Position numbers and translations under genes: made by a program. From the NCBI RefSeq assembly GCF_021602155.1, contig NZ_BQHY01000008.1, positions 186,001 to 250,000 on the forward strand: a stretch of 64,000 bases of DNA. Reading direction: 5' to 3'. The notes under the pieces were generated by a model. The model was given only the letters and a program-made list of their open reading frames with translations. It searched no databases and was not told the origin of the DNA. How positions within the stretch are numbered: the stretch's first letter is position 1; each line of letters starts with the position of its first letter. Source of the DNA: Pseudomonas parakoreensis (GTDB taxonomy: Bacteria; Pseudomonadota; Gammaproteobacteria; Pseudomonadales; Pseudomonadaceae). Positions 34,497 through 46,208 of this stretch are shown piece after piece.

Positions 34497-36602
34497 TTAA
34501 ACGCCCGAAGCCTTGGCCGCTGCCACGTCTTTGATGGACAGCTTGATACGGCCGCGGTTGTCCACGTCCAGTACCAGCACTTCCACTTCCTGGCCTTCTT
34601 TCAGGATGTCGGTGACTTTCTCTACGCGAGCGTCGCTCAGCATCGAGATGTGCACCAGACCGTCCTTGCCCGGCAGGATGTTGACGAATGCGCCGAAGTC
34701 GACGATGCGCTCAACCTTGCCGACGTAGATCTTGCCGATCTCGGCTTCTGCAGTGATGCTCAGAACGCGCTGACGAGCAGCTTCTGCGGCATCCTTGGTT
34801 TCGCCGAAGATCTTGATCGAACCGTCGTCTTCGATATCGATCGAAGCCTTGGTTTCTTCGCAGATCGCACGGATGGTCGCGCCACCTTTACCGATAACGT
34901 CACGGATCTTGTCGGTATCGATCTTCATCGCGATCATGGTTGGCGCGTTGGCCGACAGCTCGGTACGCGACTGACCGATGATCTGGTTCATCTGGCCGAG
35001 GATGTTCAGGCGCGCTTCCAGGGCCTGGCCCAGAGCGATTTCCATGATCTCTTCGGTGATGCCCTTGATCTTGATGTCCATCTGCAGCGCAGTAACGCCT
35101 TTGGCGGTACCGGCTACTTTGAAGTCCATGTCACCCAGGTGGTCTTCGTCACCCAGGATGTCGGTCAGAACGGCGAATTTCTCGCCTTCCTTGACCAGAC
35201 CCATGGCGATACCGGCAACCGGCGCCTTCATTGGCACACCAGCGTCCATCAGGGCCAGGGAAGCGCCGCAAACGGAAGCCATCGAGCTGGAACCGTTGGA
35301 TTCGGTGATTTCCGACACGACACGGATGGTGTACGGGAACACGTCAGCGGCCGGCAGCATGGCCGAAACCGAACGACGGGCCAGACGGCCGTGACCGATT
35401 TCACGACGACCGGCGCCACCCATGCGACCACACTCGCCCACCGAGAACGGAGGGAAGTTGTAGTGCAGCATGAACGGGTCTTTTTTCTCGCCTTCCAGGG
35501 TGTCCAGCAGCTGTGCGTCACGGGCAGTACCCAGCGTCGCAACGACCAGAGCCTGGGTTTCACCACGGGTGAACAGCGCCGAACCGTGAGTCTTCGGCAG
35601 CACGCCGACTTCGATGTTCAGCGGACGTACGGTGCGGGTGTCGCGGCCGTCGATACGTGGCTTGCCGTTAACGATGTTTTCGCGAACGGTGCGGTATTCG
35701 ATCTCGCCGAAAGCGGCTTTGACGTCGGCAGCCGAAGGCTGGCCTTCTTCGCCGGACAGCTTGGCAACGACCTGGTCTTTCAGCTCGCCCAGACGTGCGT
35801 AGCGGTCAGCCTTGACGGTGATGGTGTAAGCCTGGGAGATCGCTTCGCCGAACTCGGCACGGATCGCGCCCAGCAGTTCGGTGGCTTCTGGAGCCGGAGC
35901 CCAGGTCCAGGTTGGCTTGGCGGCTTCAGCGGCCAGTTCCTTGACGGCGTTGATCACCACCTGGAACTCGTCGTGAGCAAACAGTACTGCGCCCAGCATC
36001 TGGTCTTCGGTCAGCTCTTTGGCTTCCGATTCAACCATCAGTACGGCGTCGGAAGTACCGGCGACGACCATGTCCAGGCTCGAAGCAGCTTGCTGTTCGT
36101 AGGTCGGGTTCAGCAGGTAGCCGGTGCTTTCGTGGAAAGCGACGCGAGCGGCGCCGATCGGGCCGTCGAACGGAATGCCCGAGATGGCCAGGGCAGCCGA
36201 GGTACCGATCATCGCAGCGATGTCCGGATCGGTCTTTTTGCTGGTGGAAACGACGGTGCAGACAACCTGCACTTCGTTCATGAAGCCTTCCGGGAACAGC
36301 GGACGGATCGGACGGTCGATCAGTCGGGAAGTCAGGGTTTCTTTCTCGGAAGGACGGCCTTCACGCTTGAAGAAACCGCCAGGGATCTTACCGGCAGCGT
36401 AAGTTTTTTCCTGGTAGTGAACGGACAGAGGGAAGAAACCCTTGCCTGGATCGGCTTGCTTGGCACCGACTACGGTCACCAATACGCTGACGTCGTCGTC
36501 AACGGTGACCAATACTGCGCCGGAGGCCTGACGGGCGATACGGCCGGTCTCGAGGGTAACGGTCGACTGACCGAACTGGAATTTTTTGATTACCGGGTTC
36601 AC
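34497..36602 (-). CDS. pnp: Polynucleotide phosphorylase
   Basis: 701-residue 3'-5' phosphorolytic exoribonuclease, core of the RNA degradosome. Order of domains: RNase PH-like 1 (from ~10), helical linker, RNase PH-like 2 (~310-540, containing the active-site region [20 protein letters not shown]), KH (~550-610, [11 protein letters not shown]) and S1 (~620-690, [20 protein letters not shown]). The start is GTG at complement 36600-36602. It follows rpsO, as in E. coli, separated by 193 bp that contain short hairpins, where RNase III cleavage of the pnp leader would be expected. Confidence 0.97.
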   Translation of the reverse strand: MNPVIKKFQFGQSTVTLETGRIARQASGAVLVTVDDDVSVLVTVVGAKQADPGKGFFPLSVHYQEKTYAAGKIPGGFFKREGRPSEKETLTSRLIDRPIRPLFPEGFMNEVQVVCTVVSTSKKTDPDIAAMIGTSAALAISGIPFDGPIGAARVAFHESTGYLLNPTYEQQAASSLDMVVAGTSDAVLMVESEAKELTEDQMLGAVLFAHDEFQVVINAVKELAAEAAKPTWTWAPAPEATELLGAIRAEFGEAISQAYTITVKADRYARLGELKDQVVAKLSGEEGQPSAADVKAAFGEIEYRTVRENIVNGKPRIDGRDTRTVRPLNIEVGVLPKTHGSALFTRGETQALVVATLGTARDAQLLDTLEGEKKDPFMLHYNFPPFSVGECGRMGGAGRREIGHGRLARRSVSAMLPAADVFPYTIRVVSEITESNGSSSMASVCGASLALMDAGVPMKAPVAGIAMGLVKEGEKFAVLTDILGDEDHLGDMDFKVAGTAKGVTALQMDIKIKGITEEIMEIALGQALEARLNILGQMNQIIGQSRTELSANAPTMIAMKIDTDKIRDVIGKGGATIRAICEETKASIDIEDDGSIKIFGETKDAAEAARQRVLSITAEAEIGKIYVGKVERIVDFGAFVNILPGKDGLVHISMLSDARVEKVTDILKEGQEVEVLVLDVDNRGRIKLSIKDVAAAKASGV

Positions 36603-36795
36603 GGTGTCCTACCTTCTTTGTGGCTCTTGGGGGAACTGGTTTCTTGCGAAATTCTTGGGCAATGTCGGGAATCGGCCCGCTGACTGTCCGGGTAAAACGG
36701 TAGTGCAGATAAAACTTGAGGCTGGGAGCCTGCCAGCCACCAGCGGAAAACCGCTGATGCCTGACAGACAACCAACCTCATAGCGCAATCGCTGA

Positions 36796-37065
36796 TTAGC
36801 GACGCAGACCCAGGCGGCCGATCAGAGCGCTGTAACGGCTCAGATCCTTGCCTTTCAGGTAGTCCAGCAGCTTGCGACGCTGGTTTACCATGCGGATCAG
36901 ACCACGACGGGAGTGGTGGTCTTTACCGTTGGCCTTGAAGTGACCTTGCAGTTTGTTGATGTTGGCGGTCAGCAGTGCAACTTGCACTTCTGGCGAACCA
37001 GTATCACCAACAGCTTGCTGGTAGTCGGCAACGATTTGAGCTTTTTCTTGAACGTCGAGAGCCAT
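36796..37065 (-). CDS. rpsO: 30S ribosomal protein S15
   Basis: 89-residue S15, a primary 16S rRNA binding protein of the platform. Conserved segments are seen: [35 protein letters not shown] and the RY..LI..LGLR end. It is preceded by a leader hairpin (37085-37107) close to the ribosome site AAGGA. It lies between truB and pnp in the nusA-infB superoperon. Confidence 0.98.
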   Translation of the reverse strand: MALDVQEKAQIVADYQQAVGDTGSPEVQVALLTANINKLQGHFKANGKDHHSRRGLIRMVNQRRKLLDYLKGKDLSRYSALIGRLGLRR

Positions 37066-37084
37066 GAGGCAATCCTTTTATCAG

Positions 37085-37107
37085 GAAACTGTTTCAAAAA
37101 CAGTTTC
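37085..37107 (-). promoter_or_regulatory. Hairpin in the rpsO 5' leader
   Basis: GAAACTGTT and AACAGTTTC form a 9-bp perfect stem with a 5-base loop, 20 bp upstream of the rpsO start codon and next to its ribosome site. S15 autoregulates through leader structures in many bacteria, so it is a candidate autoregulatory element; no T-run, so not a terminator. Confidence 0.5.
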
Positions 37108-37206
37108 AACAGGCCAGGGACAAATCCCTGTATCTATAAATGAGTAGTGACCGTGCCTGTTGACAGCCACACTCGCCGGCCTGCTATTACACAGACCGGT
37201 TTCCGG

Positions 37207-38124
37207 TCATTCTGACCGAATCAGTCGACGCGGCGCGATGCGCCCGTCTTCGCTCACTTCACCGATACCGATGAAGCGACCATTGTGATCCTGTACCCGT
37301 ACCATGCCGAACTTCGGAGCATCCGGGGCACGTACCGGCTGGCCGTTGAGCCAGTAGAACGCACTCGCTTCGGAGAAGTGCAGCAGCGGCCAATCCTGCA
37401 GGCCGCTGTCCGATGGCATCAGGAAGCGGTCGACCGCTTCGTTGCCGCCTTCGGCATGTACCGCTTCCAGCTCTTCGAGGGTCACGGTCTGCGCCAGGGT
37501 GAAAGGTCCGGCCTGGGTACGACGCAGTTCCGCGACGTACGCACCACAACCGAGCTGCTCACCGATATCCTCCACCAGGGTGCGAATATAGGTGCCCTTG
37601 CTGCAATCCACCGCAAGACGCGCAGTATCGCCTTCGAAGGCCAGCAATTCCAAGCGCGCAATAGTAACAGAACGCGGTTCGCGCTCCACTACTTCGCCTG
37701 CACGAGCCAGCTTGTACAACGGCTGACCATCACGCTTGAGTGCCGAGTACATCGGCGGTATCTGACTGATTTGCCCACGAAATTTCGGCAGAACCGCTTC
37801 GACATCGGCGCGACCAACGGTCACCGGGCGCTCCTGCAAAACCTCACCCTCGGCGTCCGCCGTGGTGGTGGTCTTGCCCAGTTGCGCGAGGGTTTCATAA
37901 CCCTTGTCGGAATCGAGCAAGTATTGCGAGAACTTGGTTGCTTCGCCAAAGCACAGCGGCAATACACCGGTGGCCAACGGATCGAGGCTGCCGGTGTGAC
38001 CGGCCTTCTCGGCGTTGAGCAACCAGCGAACCTTCTGCAACGCGGCGTTGGAGGTGAACCCCAGCGGCTTGTCGAGCAGGATGATACCGCTGACGTTACG
38101 ACGGATACGTTTGACCTGAGCCAC
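37207..38124 (-). CDS. truB: tRNA pseudouridine-55 synthase
   Basis: 305-residue enzyme making pseudouridine 55 in the T-loop of tRNAs. The catalytic aspartate is D48 in [23 protein letters not shown]-like C-terminal domain follows from about residue 245. The start is GTG complementary to 38122-38124, 4 bp after the rbfA stop, so coupled. Cytoplasmic. Confidence 0.96.
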   Translation of the reverse strand: MAQVKRIRRNVSGIILLDKPLGFTSNAALQKVRWLLNAEKAGHTGSLDPLATGVLPLCFGEATKFSQYLLDSDKGYETLAQLGKTTTTADAEGEVLQERPVTVGRADVEAVLPKFRGQISQIPPMYSALKRDGQPLYKLARAGEVVEREPRSVTIARLELLAFEGDTARLAVDCSKGTYIRTLVEDIGEQLGCGAYVAELRRTQAGPFTLAQTVTLEELEAVHAEGGNEAVDRFLMPSDSGLQDWPLLHFSEASAFYWLNGQPVRAPDAPKFGMVRVQDHNGRFIGIGEVSEDGRIAPRRLIRSE

Positions 38125-38128
38125 CGAA

Positions 38129-38527
38129 TTACTCCTTGGTGTCTTCAGGTGCAGCGGCCACGTGCTGATTGTCCTCAGCCACGGCGCGCTCGATCAGGGC
38201 CGACAGGTGCGCGCCACGCACGACGCTTTCGTCGTAGTGGAAATGCAATTGCGGCACGCTGCGCAGCTTCATTTCACGGGCCAGTTGCATGCGCAGGAAG
38301 CCTGCGGCAGCGTTGAGCACCTTGATGCTTTGCGCGATGTCTTCGGCGTTGTCCTGCCCCATCACGGTGATGAAGATCTTCGCGTGACCGACGTCACGGC
38401 TGACTTCCACAGCGGTAATGGTGACCAGGCCGACGCGCGGGTCTTTGACTTCACGACGGATCAGTTGGGCCAGCTCACGCTGCATCTGATCGCCGATACG
38501 TTGGGTACGGCTGTATTCTTTTGCCAT
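38129..38527 (-). CDS. rbfA: 30S ribosome-binding factor A
   Basis: 132-residue cold-shock-associated factor in 16S rRNA 5'-end processing and 30S maturation. Single KH-like fold; seen: [20 protein letters not shown] start, [17 protein letters not shown] and the [10 protein letters not shown] strand. I chose the ATG complementary to 38525-38527; a longer frame to 38599 is not RbfA-like. It lies between infB and truB. Confidence 0.96.
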   Translation of the reverse strand: MAKEYSRTQRIGDQMQRELAQLIRREVKDPRVGLVTITAVEVSRDVGHAKIFITVMGQDNAEDIAQSIKVLNAAAGFLRMQLAREMKLRSVPQLHFHYDESVVRGAHLSALIERAVAEDNQHVAAAPEDTKE

Positions 38528-38582
38528 GATTTTGTTACCTGTTACTGCCCTACGGTGAAACCCGCAAGGTCTGAAAGCGGCA

Positions 38583-38616
38583 AACGCCCGGCCTGACAAA
38601 AGCCAGACCGGGCGTT
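38583..38616 (-). terminator. Intercistronic hairpin between infB and rbfA
   Basis: AACGCCCGG and CCGGGCGTT pair, extended by inner CTG/CAG pairs, in the 160-bp gap between infB and rbfA. On the minus strand there is only a short T-run (TTTG), so it may be a partial terminator or a processing and stability site within the operon. Confidence 0.5.
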
Positions 38617-38687
38617 GCGTTTAGAGTCCTGACGCCGTGGCGCGCATCTGCATGCGGCGGCTCGGCGTGGCCCTTGAAGTGCGCGAG

Positions 38688-41207
38688 TCAGAGGCTGCGA
38701 GCAACCTGAACCTTCTCGAAGACTTCGATCTTGTCACCGACTTTGACGTCGTTGTAGCTCTTCACGCCGATACCGCATTCCATGCCGGCACGTACTTCGG
38801 AAGCGTCATCCTTGAAGCGGCGCAGGGATTCCAGCTCGCCTTCGAATATAACGATGTCTTCACGCAGTACACGGATCGGACGGTTACGGTGCACAACACC
38901 CTCGATCACCATGCAACCGGCGATCGCGCCAAACTTCGGCGAACGGAACACGTCGCGCACTTCGGCCACACCCAGGATGTTCTCGCGAACATCGCTGCCG
39001 AGCATGCCGGTCAGGGCTTTCTTGACGTCTTCGATGATGTCGTAGATCACGTTGTAGTAACGCATGTCCAGACCTTCCTGCTCGACGATCTTCCGTGCGC
39101 CAGCATCGGCACGCACGTTGAAGCCGAACAGTACAGCGTTGGAAGCCAGTGCCAGGTTGGCGTCGGACTCGGTGATACCACCGACACCGCCACCGACCAC
39201 GCGCACTTGCACTTCGTCGTTGCCCAGGCCGTTCAGAGCGCCCTGCAAAGCTTCCAGCGAACCACGGACGTCGGATTTGAGGACGATGTTGAGCGTCTTC
39301 TTCTCTTCCTGGCCCATGTTTTCGAAGATGTTTTCCAGCTTGCCGGCGTGAGCGCGAGCCAGTTTGACTTCGCGGAACTTGCCTTGACGGAACAGAGCCA
39401 CTTCACGGGCTTTCTTCTCGTCTGCAACCACGCTCATCTCGTCGCCAGCGTCCGGTGTACCGTCAAGACCCAGGATCTCGACCGGAATGGCCGGACCGGC
39501 TTCCTTGATCGGCTTGCCGTTCTCGTCGAGCATGGCGCGCACGCGGCCATAGTTCGAGCCGACCAGCACCATGTCGCCTTGACGCAGCGTACCGTCCTGA
39601 ACCAGCACGGTGGCCACCGGGCCACGGCCCTTGTCCAGACGCGATTCAACGACAACACCACGGCCAGGAGCCGATGGAGTGGCGGTCAGTTCGAGCACTT
39701 CGGCCTGCAGCAGAACGGCTTCGAGCAGTTCGTCAACGCCGGTACCCATTTTCGCCGAAACCGGTACGAATGGCGTGTCGCCGCCCCAGTCTTCGGAAGT
39801 CACGCCGTGAACCGACAGTTCGCTGCGGATGCGATCGAGGTCGGCACCCGGCTTGTCGATCTTGTTCACCGCAACCACCAGAGGAACGCCAGCCGCCTGA
39901 GCGTGCTGAACAGCCTCGATGGTTTGCGGCATCACGCCGTCGTCCGCCGCAACCACCAGGATCACGATGTCGGTCGCCTTGGCACCACGGGCACGCATGG
40001 CGGTAAACGCAGCGTGACCCGGGGTGTCGAGGAACGTCACCATGCCACGGTCGGTTTCAACGTGGTAGGCACCGATGTGCTGGGTAATGCCGCCGGCTTC
40101 GCCTGCAGCTACCTTGGCACGACGGATGTAGTCGAGCAGGGAAGTCTTACCGTGGTCAACGTGGCCCATTACGGTCACGACTGGCGCACGGGAAACTGCC
40201 TCGCCTTCAAACTTCAGGGACTCGGCCAGGGAATCTTCCAGGGCGGTGTCGCTGACCAGGGTCACTTTGTGGCCCAGTTCTTCAGCGACCAGTTGAGCAG
40301 TTTCCTGATCGAGTACCTGGTTGATGGTCGCTGGAGTGCCCAGTTTGAACATGAACTTGATGATTTCAGCAGCCTTGACCGACATCTGCTGTGCAAGATC
40401 GCCAACAGTGATGGTCTCGCCGATCTTCACTTCACGCACGACAGGACCGGTAGGGTTCTGGAAACCGTGAGCGTTGCGCTTCTTCAGCTTGGCCTTGCCG
40501 CGACCACCACGACGGAAGCCGTCGCTTTCTTCGTCGGTTGTGCGTGGCGCCACACGTGGCGCCGGCGCTTTTTCTTTGACCGATGCGCGATGCGGAGCGT
40601 TTTTGCGCTCGCCGTCGCCGCCGCCACGACGATTGTTATCGTCGGCACGTGGTTTGTCCGGACGGCGCTGTTCGTCACGCTTGCGCGTGTCGGCAGCTGG
40701 CGCAGCAGCGACAACCGGTGCGGCTTCGCGCACAGGTTCAGCGACTGGCGCAGGTGCTGCAACAGCTTCGGCAGGAGCGCTCGGCGCAGTAGCAGGCTGG
40801 CGACGCGCTTCTTCTTCAGCGCGCTGCTTGGCTTCTTCTTCAGCCTTCTGACGGGCAGCATTTTCTACTGCGCGACGCTCTTCCAGTTCACGCTGGCGCT
40901 CGGCTTCGATTTCTTCCGGGCTACGCTGTACGAAAACCTTCTTCTTGCGAACTTCTACGCTGATGCTCTTGCTACCAGCCACACGCAGGGTGCTGGTGGT
41001 TTTACGCTGCAGCGTGATTTTGCGTGGTTCTTCCACTTTCGCCTTGTGGCTGCTTTTCAAGTGAGTCAGCAGGGATTGCTTCTCACTGTCAGTCACATGT
41101 TCTTCGGCGGCGGTGTGCGGCAGACCTGCCTCACGCATCTGCTGCAACAGGCGCTCTACCGGTGTTTTGACCTCATCGGCCAGTTGTTTCACCGTGACTT
41201 GCGTCAT
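38688..41207 (-). CDS. infB: Translation initiation factor IF-2
   Basis: 839-residue GTPase that delivers initiator tRNA to the 30S subunit. N-terminal IF2N module ([20 protein letters not shown]), then a charged low-complexity arginine/glutamate/alanine region to about residue 280, a second IF2N segment, and the G domain starting with [20 protein letters not shown], then DTPGHAAF and NKIDKPGA; C-terminal C1/C2 domains follow. The ATG at complement 41205-41207 has GAGGAG upstream. It is 27 bp downstream of nusA. Confidence 0.97.
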   Translation of the reverse strand: MTQVTVKQLADEVKTPVERLLQQMREAGLPHTAAEEHVTDSEKQSLLTHLKSSHKAKVEEPRKITLQRKTTSTLRVAGSKSISVEVRKKKVFVQRSPEEIEAERQRELEERRAVENAARQKAEEEAKQRAEEEARRQPATAPSAPAEAVAAPAPVAEPVREAAPVVAAAPAADTRKRDEQRRPDKPRADDNNRRGGGDGERKNAPHRASVKEKAPAPRVAPRTTDEESDGFRRGGRGKAKLKKRNAHGFQNPTGPVVREVKIGETITVGDLAQQMSVKAAEIIKFMFKLGTPATINQVLDQETAQLVAEELGHKVTLVSDTALEDSLAESLKFEGEAVSRAPVVTVMGHVDHGKTSLLDYIRRAKVAAGEAGGITQHIGAYHVETDRGMVTFLDTPGHAAFTAMRARGAKATDIVILVVAADDGVMPQTIEAVQHAQAAGVPLVVAVNKIDKPGADLDRIRSELSVHGVTSEDWGGDTPFVPVSAKMGTGVDELLEAVLLQAEVLELTATPSAPGRGVVVESRLDKGRGPVATVLVQDGTLRQGDMVLVGSNYGRVRAMLDENGKPIKEAGPAIPVEILGLDGTPDAGDEMSVVADEKKAREVALFRQGKFREVKLARAHAGKLENIFENMGQEEKKTLNIVLKSDVRGSLEALQGALNGLGNDEVQVRVVGGGVGGITESDANLALASNAVLFGFNVRADAGARKIVEQEGLDMRYYNVIYDIIEDVKKALTGMLGSDVRENILGVAEVRDVFRSPKFGAIAGCMVIEGVVHRNRPIRVLREDIVIFEGELESLRRFKDDASEVRAGMECGIGVKSYNDVKVGDKIEVFEKVQVARSL

Positions 41208-41234
41208 GCACTTCTCTCCTCAGGCCGCGCCTAA

Positions 41235-42716
41235 TTACTCGAACCAGTGGGCTCGGGCGGCCATGATCAACTTGCCGGCACGATCATCGTCAATGCCGTC
41301 GATGTCGAGCAGGTCGTCAATAGACTGCTCGGCCAGGTCTTCGCGGGTAATTACGCCGCGCACCGCCAGTTCCATCGCCAAATCCTTGTCCATACCCTCA
41401 AGCGAGAGCAGGTCTTCGGCCGGATGGGCGTCTGCCAGCTTTTCCTCAGTAGCGATGGCTTTGGTCAACAAACGATCCTTGGCACGAGCGCGAAGCTCGT
41501 TGACGATGTCTTCGTCAAAGCCGTCGATGTTGAGCATTTCTTCCAACGGTACGTAGGCAATCTCTTCCAGGCTGGTGAAGCCTTCATCTACCAGCACCTG
41601 AGCCAGCTCTTCGTCGACTTCCAGCTCGTCGATGAAGTTGCGCAGGATGTCGCCGGTTTCTGCTTGTTGCTTAGCCTGGATGTCCGATTCGGTCATCACG
41701 TTCAGGGTCCAGCCTGTCAACTGGCTCGCCAGACGCACGTTCTGACCACCACGACCGATGGCCTGAGCCAGATTGTCTGCGCCAACGGCGATGTCCATGG
41801 CATGAGCATCTTCGTCAACAATAATGGCCGCCACTTCTGCCGGCGACATCGCATTGATCACGAACTGCGCCGGGTTATCGTCCCACAGGACGATATCGAC
41901 ACGCTCGCCACCCAACTCGCCCGACACGGCCTGGACGCGCGAACCGCGCATACCGATGCACGCGCCCTGCGGGTCGATGCGTTTGTCCTTGGAACGGACA
42001 GCGATCTTGGCACGCGAACCCGGATCACGGGACGCCGCCATGACCTCGATCAGGCCTTCAGCAATTTCCGGCACTTCGATGCGGAACAACTCGATCAGCA
42101 TTTCCGGCGCGGTACGCGACAGGATCAACTGCGGGCCGCGGTTCTCGGTGCGGATTTCCTTGAGCAGTGCACGCAGGCGCACACCGACACGGAAGGTTTC
42201 GCGAGAAATGATGTCTTCACGAGCCAGCAACGCTTCGGCGTTGTTGCCCAGATCGACGATCACGTTGTCGCGGGTGACTTTCTTCACGGTGCCGGAGATG
42301 ATTTCTCCCAGGCGCTCGCGATAGGCGTCGACCACTTGAGCGCGCTCGGCTTCACGGACTTTCTGCACGATGACCTGTTTGGCGGTCTGTGCAGCAATGC
42401 GGCCGAACTCGATGGATTCGATCTTTTCTTCGACGACGTCGCCGACCTTGGCGCCCGGATGCGTTTCGGCAACCTTGCTTGGCCAGGTTTCGATCGCAGG
42501 ATCGTCGAGATCATTCTCTTCGACGACCGTCCAGCGACGGAAAGTCTCGTAGGAACCGGTGTGGCGGTTAATTTCCACACGCAGGTCAACTTCGTCTTCA
42601 AAACGCTTTTTGGTAGCAGTGGCCAGAGCCAGCTCCAGCGCTTCAAAAATCACGCTTGCCGGTACACCCTTTTCATTGGATACCGACTCAACAACCAGCA
42701 GTACTTCTTTGCTCAT
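41235..42716 (-). CDS. nusA: Transcription termination/antitermination protein NusA
   Basis: 493 residues: N-terminal RNA-polymerase-binding domain, S1 (about 135-200), two KH domains (200-345, including [18 protein letters not shown] and [16 protein letters not shown]), and two acidic helix-hairpin-helix repeats at the C-terminus ([37 protein letters not shown]). I chose the ATG complementary to 42714-42716 ([17 protein letters not shown]). It is in operon with rimP and infB. Confidence 0.97.
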   Translation of the reverse strand: MSKEVLLVVESVSNEKGVPASVIFEALELALATATKKRFEDEVDLRVEINRHTGSYETFRRWTVVEENDLDDPAIETWPSKVAETHPGAKVGDVVEEKIESIEFGRIAAQTAKQVIVQKVREAERAQVVDAYRERLGEIISGTVKKVTRDNVIVDLGNNAEALLAREDIISRETFRVGVRLRALLKEIRTENRGPQLILSRTAPEMLIELFRIEVPEIAEGLIEVMAASRDPGSRAKIAVRSKDKRIDPQGACIGMRGSRVQAVSGELGGERVDIVLWDDNPAQFVINAMSPAEVAAIIVDEDAHAMDIAVGADNLAQAIGRGGQNVRLASQLTGWTLNVMTESDIQAKQQAETGDILRNFIDELEVDEELAQVLVDEGFTSLEEIAYVPLEEMLNIDGFDEDIVNELRARAKDRLLTKAIATEEKLADAHPAEDLLSLEGMDKDLAMELAVRGVITREDLAEQSIDDLLDIDGIDDDRAGKLIMAARAHWFE

Positions 42717-42763
42717 CGTACGCCTCGCCTTTCGCAAGCCATTGGATCCGCGGGATCCGCGTC

Positions 42764-43222
42764 TCAGTCAAAACTGGGAATAATGTTGGCCTTGTCGATC
42801 ATATCGATCGGCAACAGGAACTCATGGTCTTCTACCTGCACCACGACGTCCTGTTCTTCTACACCGCGCAGAAGGCCCTGAAAGTTGCGTCGACCTTCAA
42901 AAGGCGAGCGCAGCTTGATCTTCACTTGTTCACCGGCAAATTTTGCAAACTGCTCAAGAGTGAACAGTGGGCGTTCCATGCCAGGCGAGGAAACTTCGAG
43001 GGTGTACTCAACGGAGATCGGATCTTCAACATCCAGGACACCGCTGATCTGACGGCTGACAATGGCGCAATCGTCCACCAGCACGCCACCCTCTTTATCG
43101 ATATAAACACGCAACATCGAGTGACGACCCTGAGCCGAAAACTCGATACCCCAGCATTCATAGCCTAGGGCCACGACCACCGGGGCCAACAAGGCCTGCA
43201 ACTCTTCTAGCTTGCTCGACAC
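42764..43222 (-). CDS. rimP: Ribosome maturation factor RimP
   Basis: 152-residue 30S assembly factor. I chose GTG complementary to 43220-43222 ([20 protein letters not shown]), with GAGGGGG about 7 bases upstream. Seen: [20 protein letters not shown] of the N-terminal domain and [11 protein letters not shown] of the family signature. It opens the rimP-nusA-infB operon just after tRNA-fMet, as metY precedes rimP in enterics. Confidence 0.95.
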   Translation of the reverse strand: MSSKLEELQALLAPVVVALGYECWGIEFSAQGRHSMLRVYIDKEGGVLVDDCAIVSRQISGVLDVEDPISVEYTLEVSSPGMERPLFTLEQFAKFAGEQVKIKLRSPFEGRRNFQGLLRGVEEQDVVVQVEDHEFLLPIDMIDKANIIPSFD

Positions 43223-43330
43223 CTGAACCCCCTCGTGCATGTAAATGCATGCGCTGCAAAATAAAAAAATGGGCGAAACGCCCATCCTTGAAACGCCGTC
43301 GAACAGCGGCGCAGAAAGTGTCCAGCTAAC

Positions 43331-43352
43331 AAAAAGCCCCTGAAAAGGGGCT
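43331..43352 (-). terminator. Terminator after tRNA-fMet
   Basis: Minus-strand AGCCCC-TTTTCA-GGGGCT followed by TTTTT, 9 bp after the tRNA. Readthrough into rimP is possible. Confidence 0.8.
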
Positions 43353-43360
43353 CCTTAAAC

Positions 43361-43437
<77 letters not shown>

Positions 43438-43501
43438 ACAAAGCTGGGGCGGAAGTATACGACCGATCCCTTATAGGGTCAATGTAACCTTCCACCTGCA
43501 A

Positions 43502-43522
43502 GAAAGCCCGCAACAGCGGGCT
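43502..43522 (-). terminator. Hairpin after tRNA-Leu
   Basis: Minus-strand AGCCCGC-TGTT-GCGGGCT followed by TTCTT, 13 bp downstream of tRNA-Leu and before tRNA-fMet. Confidence 0.7.
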
Positions 43523-43534
43523 CTCCTGACTAAT

Positions 43535-43620
43535 TGGTACCGAGAAGGGGACTCGAACCCCTACACCCTATGGGCACAACCACCTCAAGGTTGCGTGTCT
43601 ACCAATTCCACCACCTCGGC
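43535..43620 (-). tRNA. tRNA-Leu (GAG)
   Basis: 86-nt class II tRNA read from the complement: GCCGAGG acceptor, anticodon loop CTTGAGG (anticodon GAG), a long variable arm (TGCCCATAGGGTGT), T-loop GTTCGAGTC and encoded CCA. It lies between secG and tRNA-fMet, the usual Pseudomonas arrangement. Confidence 0.97.
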
Positions 43621-43642
43621 AAAACTACGTTTGAAACCCTTC

Positions 43643-44029
43643 TTACTTCTGCTCTTGAGCTGGAGGTACGTCAGTCGCTGGAGTAGCCGACTTTTGCTCT
43701 TGAAGCACCGGGACATCATCAGAAGCCGGTTGTTGTTGCTTTGGTACTTCCAACACTGCTGGATCTGGCAAACCTGCTTGAGTCAGCTGATGAGCCTTCT
43801 CTTTAGCAAAGTAACCTAACCCCAAGCTGGTTATGAAGAAACCGGCGGCAAGTATAGCAGTAAACTTACTAAGAAAGGTAGAGGAACCTTGGCTTCCGAA
43901 CACAGTATTTGAAGCACCTGCTCCGAAAGACGCGCCAGCGTCCGCACCTTTACCCTGCTGCAGCAAAACCAGAGCAACTACGCCCAATGCACCCAGCAGA
44001 TGAAAAACGACTACGACTGTTTCCAGCAT
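43643..44029 (-). CDS. secG: Preprotein translocase subunit SecG
   Basis: 128-residue inner-membrane subunit of SecYEG. Two membrane helices: METVVV...[14 protein letters not shown] (1-25) and [19 protein letters not shown] (about 54-72), separated by the conserved [20 protein letters not shown] loop. A Pro/Gln-rich tail of about 45 residues follows. The start is the ATG complementary to 44027-44029. It is 4 bp after the tpiA stop. Confidence 0.95.
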   Translation of the reverse strand: MLETVVVVFHLLGALGVVALVLLQQGKGADAGASFGAGASNTVFGSQGSSTFLSKFTAILAAGFFITSLGLGYFAKEKAHQLTQAGLPDPAVLEVPKQQQPASDDVPVLQEQKSATPATDVPPAQEQK

Positions 44030-44033
44030 TTTT

Positions 44034-44789
44034 TCAGTTTCCCGCGGCGCGACAAATCGCACCGAACTCATCTGCATTCAGGGAAGCTCCACCAATGAGC
44101 CCCCCATCGATATCCGGCATGCCGAACAGTTCGACCGCATTGGCCGCCTTCACGCTGCCGCCGTATAGAAGCCGCACACCTCGCGCGACTTCAGAATTCT
44201 CTGCCGCCAACTGCTCGCGAATGGCTTTATGCACATCCTGAGCCTGTTGCGGCGTTGCAGTCAGTCCGGTACCAATGGCCCAGACAGGCTCGTAAGCAAT
44301 GACTGCCTTGGCAAAGGCACCAACACCCAGCTCCTCGATGATGCTGCCCAGCTGACGCCCGACAACCTCAAGAGTTTTTCCGGCTTCGCGCTGCTCGAGG
44401 GTCTCCCCTACACACAACACCGGAATCAAGCCACATGCCTGTGCCGCTGCGACCTTGCGATTCAGCATCCCGTCTCGCTCGCCCATTATCTGGCGGCGTT
44501 CGGAGTGCCCGACAAGCACCAGGGAACAACCTGCATCCACCAACTGACTCGGCGCAATTTCACCGGTCAATGCACCTTGCATGGATTCCACCGCAGAATT
44601 CTGCGCACCGACCGAAATCGATTTGCCTTTCAAGCCATCAATCACTTGATTGATATGCAAGCAAGGCGGGAATACCGCGACATCAACACCGCTTGGCAAG
44701 GCCAGATGACGAAGGCCGTTGATCAGCTCAGCGACGCTGGCGCGGGTACCGTGCATCTTCCAGTTACCAGCTACCATAGGGCGACGCAT
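44034..44789 (-). CDS. tpiA: Triosephosphate isomerase
   Basis: 251-residue TIM barrel interconverting dihydroxyacetone phosphate and glyceraldehyde-3-phosphate. Catalytic residues seen: N9 and K11 (GNWKMHG), H95 (VGHSERR) and E167 ([11 protein letters not shown]). Operon with glmM upstream and secG downstream. Confidence 0.98.
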   Translation of the reverse strand: MRRPMVAGNWKMHGTRASVAELINGLRHLALPSGVDVAVFPPCLHINQVIDGLKGKSISVGAQNSAVESMQGALTGEIAPSQLVDAGCSLVLVGHSERRQIMGERDGMLNRKVAAAQACGLIPVLCVGETLEQREAGKTLEVVGRQLGSIIEELGVGAFAKAVIAYEPVWAIGTGLTATPQQAQDVHKAIREQLAAENSEVARGVRLLYGGSVKAANAVELFGMPDIDGGLIGGASLNADEFGAICRAAGN

Positions 44790-44854
44790 GCTGTACCTCG
44801 TCGGTCAAAGTGGGCGCAGATGTTACCCAACACAATCATGGCTGGCAAGCCGAA

Positions 44855-46192
44855 TCAGGCAGAAACTTCAGTTACCAGTTTTGCCAGTTCTTCGGCGTAG
44901 CTGCGAACCTGAGTTTCATCCTCGCCTTCGACCATCACACGCACCAATGGCTCTGTGCCGGACTTGCGTAGAAGCACGCGACCACGACCCGCCATTGCCT
45001 GGGTTACACGCGCACTGGCCTCCTTGACCGCCGGGTGCTCGAGCGGACTTTCGCCACCACCGAAACGCACATTGATCAGTACCTGAGGGCACTTGCGCAA
45101 CGCCTGACGCGTTTGGGCAAGGCCTTCATTGCGGGTTTTCAGTGCCATCAGCACCTGCAACGCAGCAATGATTGCATCACCGGTGGTGGTGTGATTGAAG
45201 CAGACGATATGCCCAGAGTTCTCACCACCTACCAGCCAGTTGCGCTCCAGTAGTTCGGCGATCACATAACGGTCACCGACATTGGCACGAATGAATGGAA
45301 TCGAGAGTTCTGCCAGAGCGAGCTCCAGACCGAGGTTACTCATCAGCGTGCCGACTACGCCGCCCTGCAATTTGCCACGCCCGTGCAGATCACGCGCGAT
45401 GATGAACAGCAACTCGTCACCATCAACGATGGCGCCAGTGTGATCCACCATCAGCACCCGATCACCGTCACCGTCAAAGGCGATGCCCAGATCAGCGTGC
45501 TCGGCGAGAACAGCGGCTTGCAGCGGCCCCATATGAGTCGAACCGCAATTATCGTTAATGTTCAGACCATTGGGCTGAGCCGACAGCACGACCACTTCGG
45601 CGCCCAACTCACGAAAGACACTCGGAGCAACTTTGTAGGTCGCTCCGTGTGCGCAGTCGATCACGATTTTCAAACCGGAAAAGCTGGTACCGGTAGGCAC
45701 GCTGCTTTTACAGAATTCGATGTAGCGACCCGAAGCGTCGTTGATACGCGACACCTTGCCAATCTTGCTCGACTCAACCACGGTCATCGGGGTATCGAGC
45801 AATTCTTCGATCATCAGCTCCAACTCGTCAGGCAGCTTGGTGCCTTTACCCGAGAAGAACTTGATGCCGTTATCGTCATGCGGGTTATGTGAAGCACTGA
45901 TCACGATCCCGGCTTCGGCTTGAAACGTGCGCGACAGATAGGCAATGGCGGGCGTCGGCATCGGGCCGAGCAGCATCACATCGGCGCCCGCCGACGTCAG
46001 ACCTGCCTCAAGCGCCGATTCGAACATGTAGCCGGAGATTCGCGTGTCCTTGCCAACCAGCACCTTGCACGCGCCCATCTTGCGAAAGGCCATACCGGCC
46101 GCCCAGCCGAGCTTGAGCATGAAATCCGGAGTTATCGGATATTCACCGACACGACCACGAATACCGTCAGTTCCAAAGTATTTCTTGCTCAT
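44855..46192 (-). CDS. glmM: Phosphoglucosamine mutase
   Basis: 445-residue enzyme converting glucosamine-6-phosphate to glucosamine-1-phosphate for peptidoglycan and LPS precursors. Catalytic phosphoserine S101 in [15 protein letters not shown], metal loop FDGDGDRVL, substrate loop [10 protein letters not shown], and phosphate site [12 protein letters not shown] are seen. In operon with folP (16 bp) as in other proteobacteria. Confidence 0.98.
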   Translation of the reverse strand: MSKKYFGTDGIRGRVGEYPITPDFMLKLGWAAGMAFRKMGACKVLVGKDTRISGYMFESALEAGLTSAGADVMLLGPMPTPAIAYLSRTFQAEAGIVISASHNPHDDNGIKFFSGKGTKLPDELELMIEELLDTPMTVVESSKIGKVSRINDASGRYIEFCKSSVPTGTSFSGLKIVIDCAHGATYKVAPSVFRELGAEVVVLSAQPNGLNINDNCGSTHMGPLQAAVLAEHADLGIAFDGDGDRVLMVDHTGAIVDGDELLFIIARDLHGRGKLQGGVVGTLMSNLGLELALAELSIPFIRANVGDRYVIAELLERNWLVGGENSGHIVCFNHTTTGDAIIAALQVLMALKTRNEGLAQTRQALRKCPQVLINVRFGGGESPLEHPAVKEASARVTQAMAGRGRVLLRKSGTEPLVRVMVEGEDETQVRSYAEELAKLVTEVSA

Positions 46193-46208
46193 AAGTGCTC
46201 CATCATTC

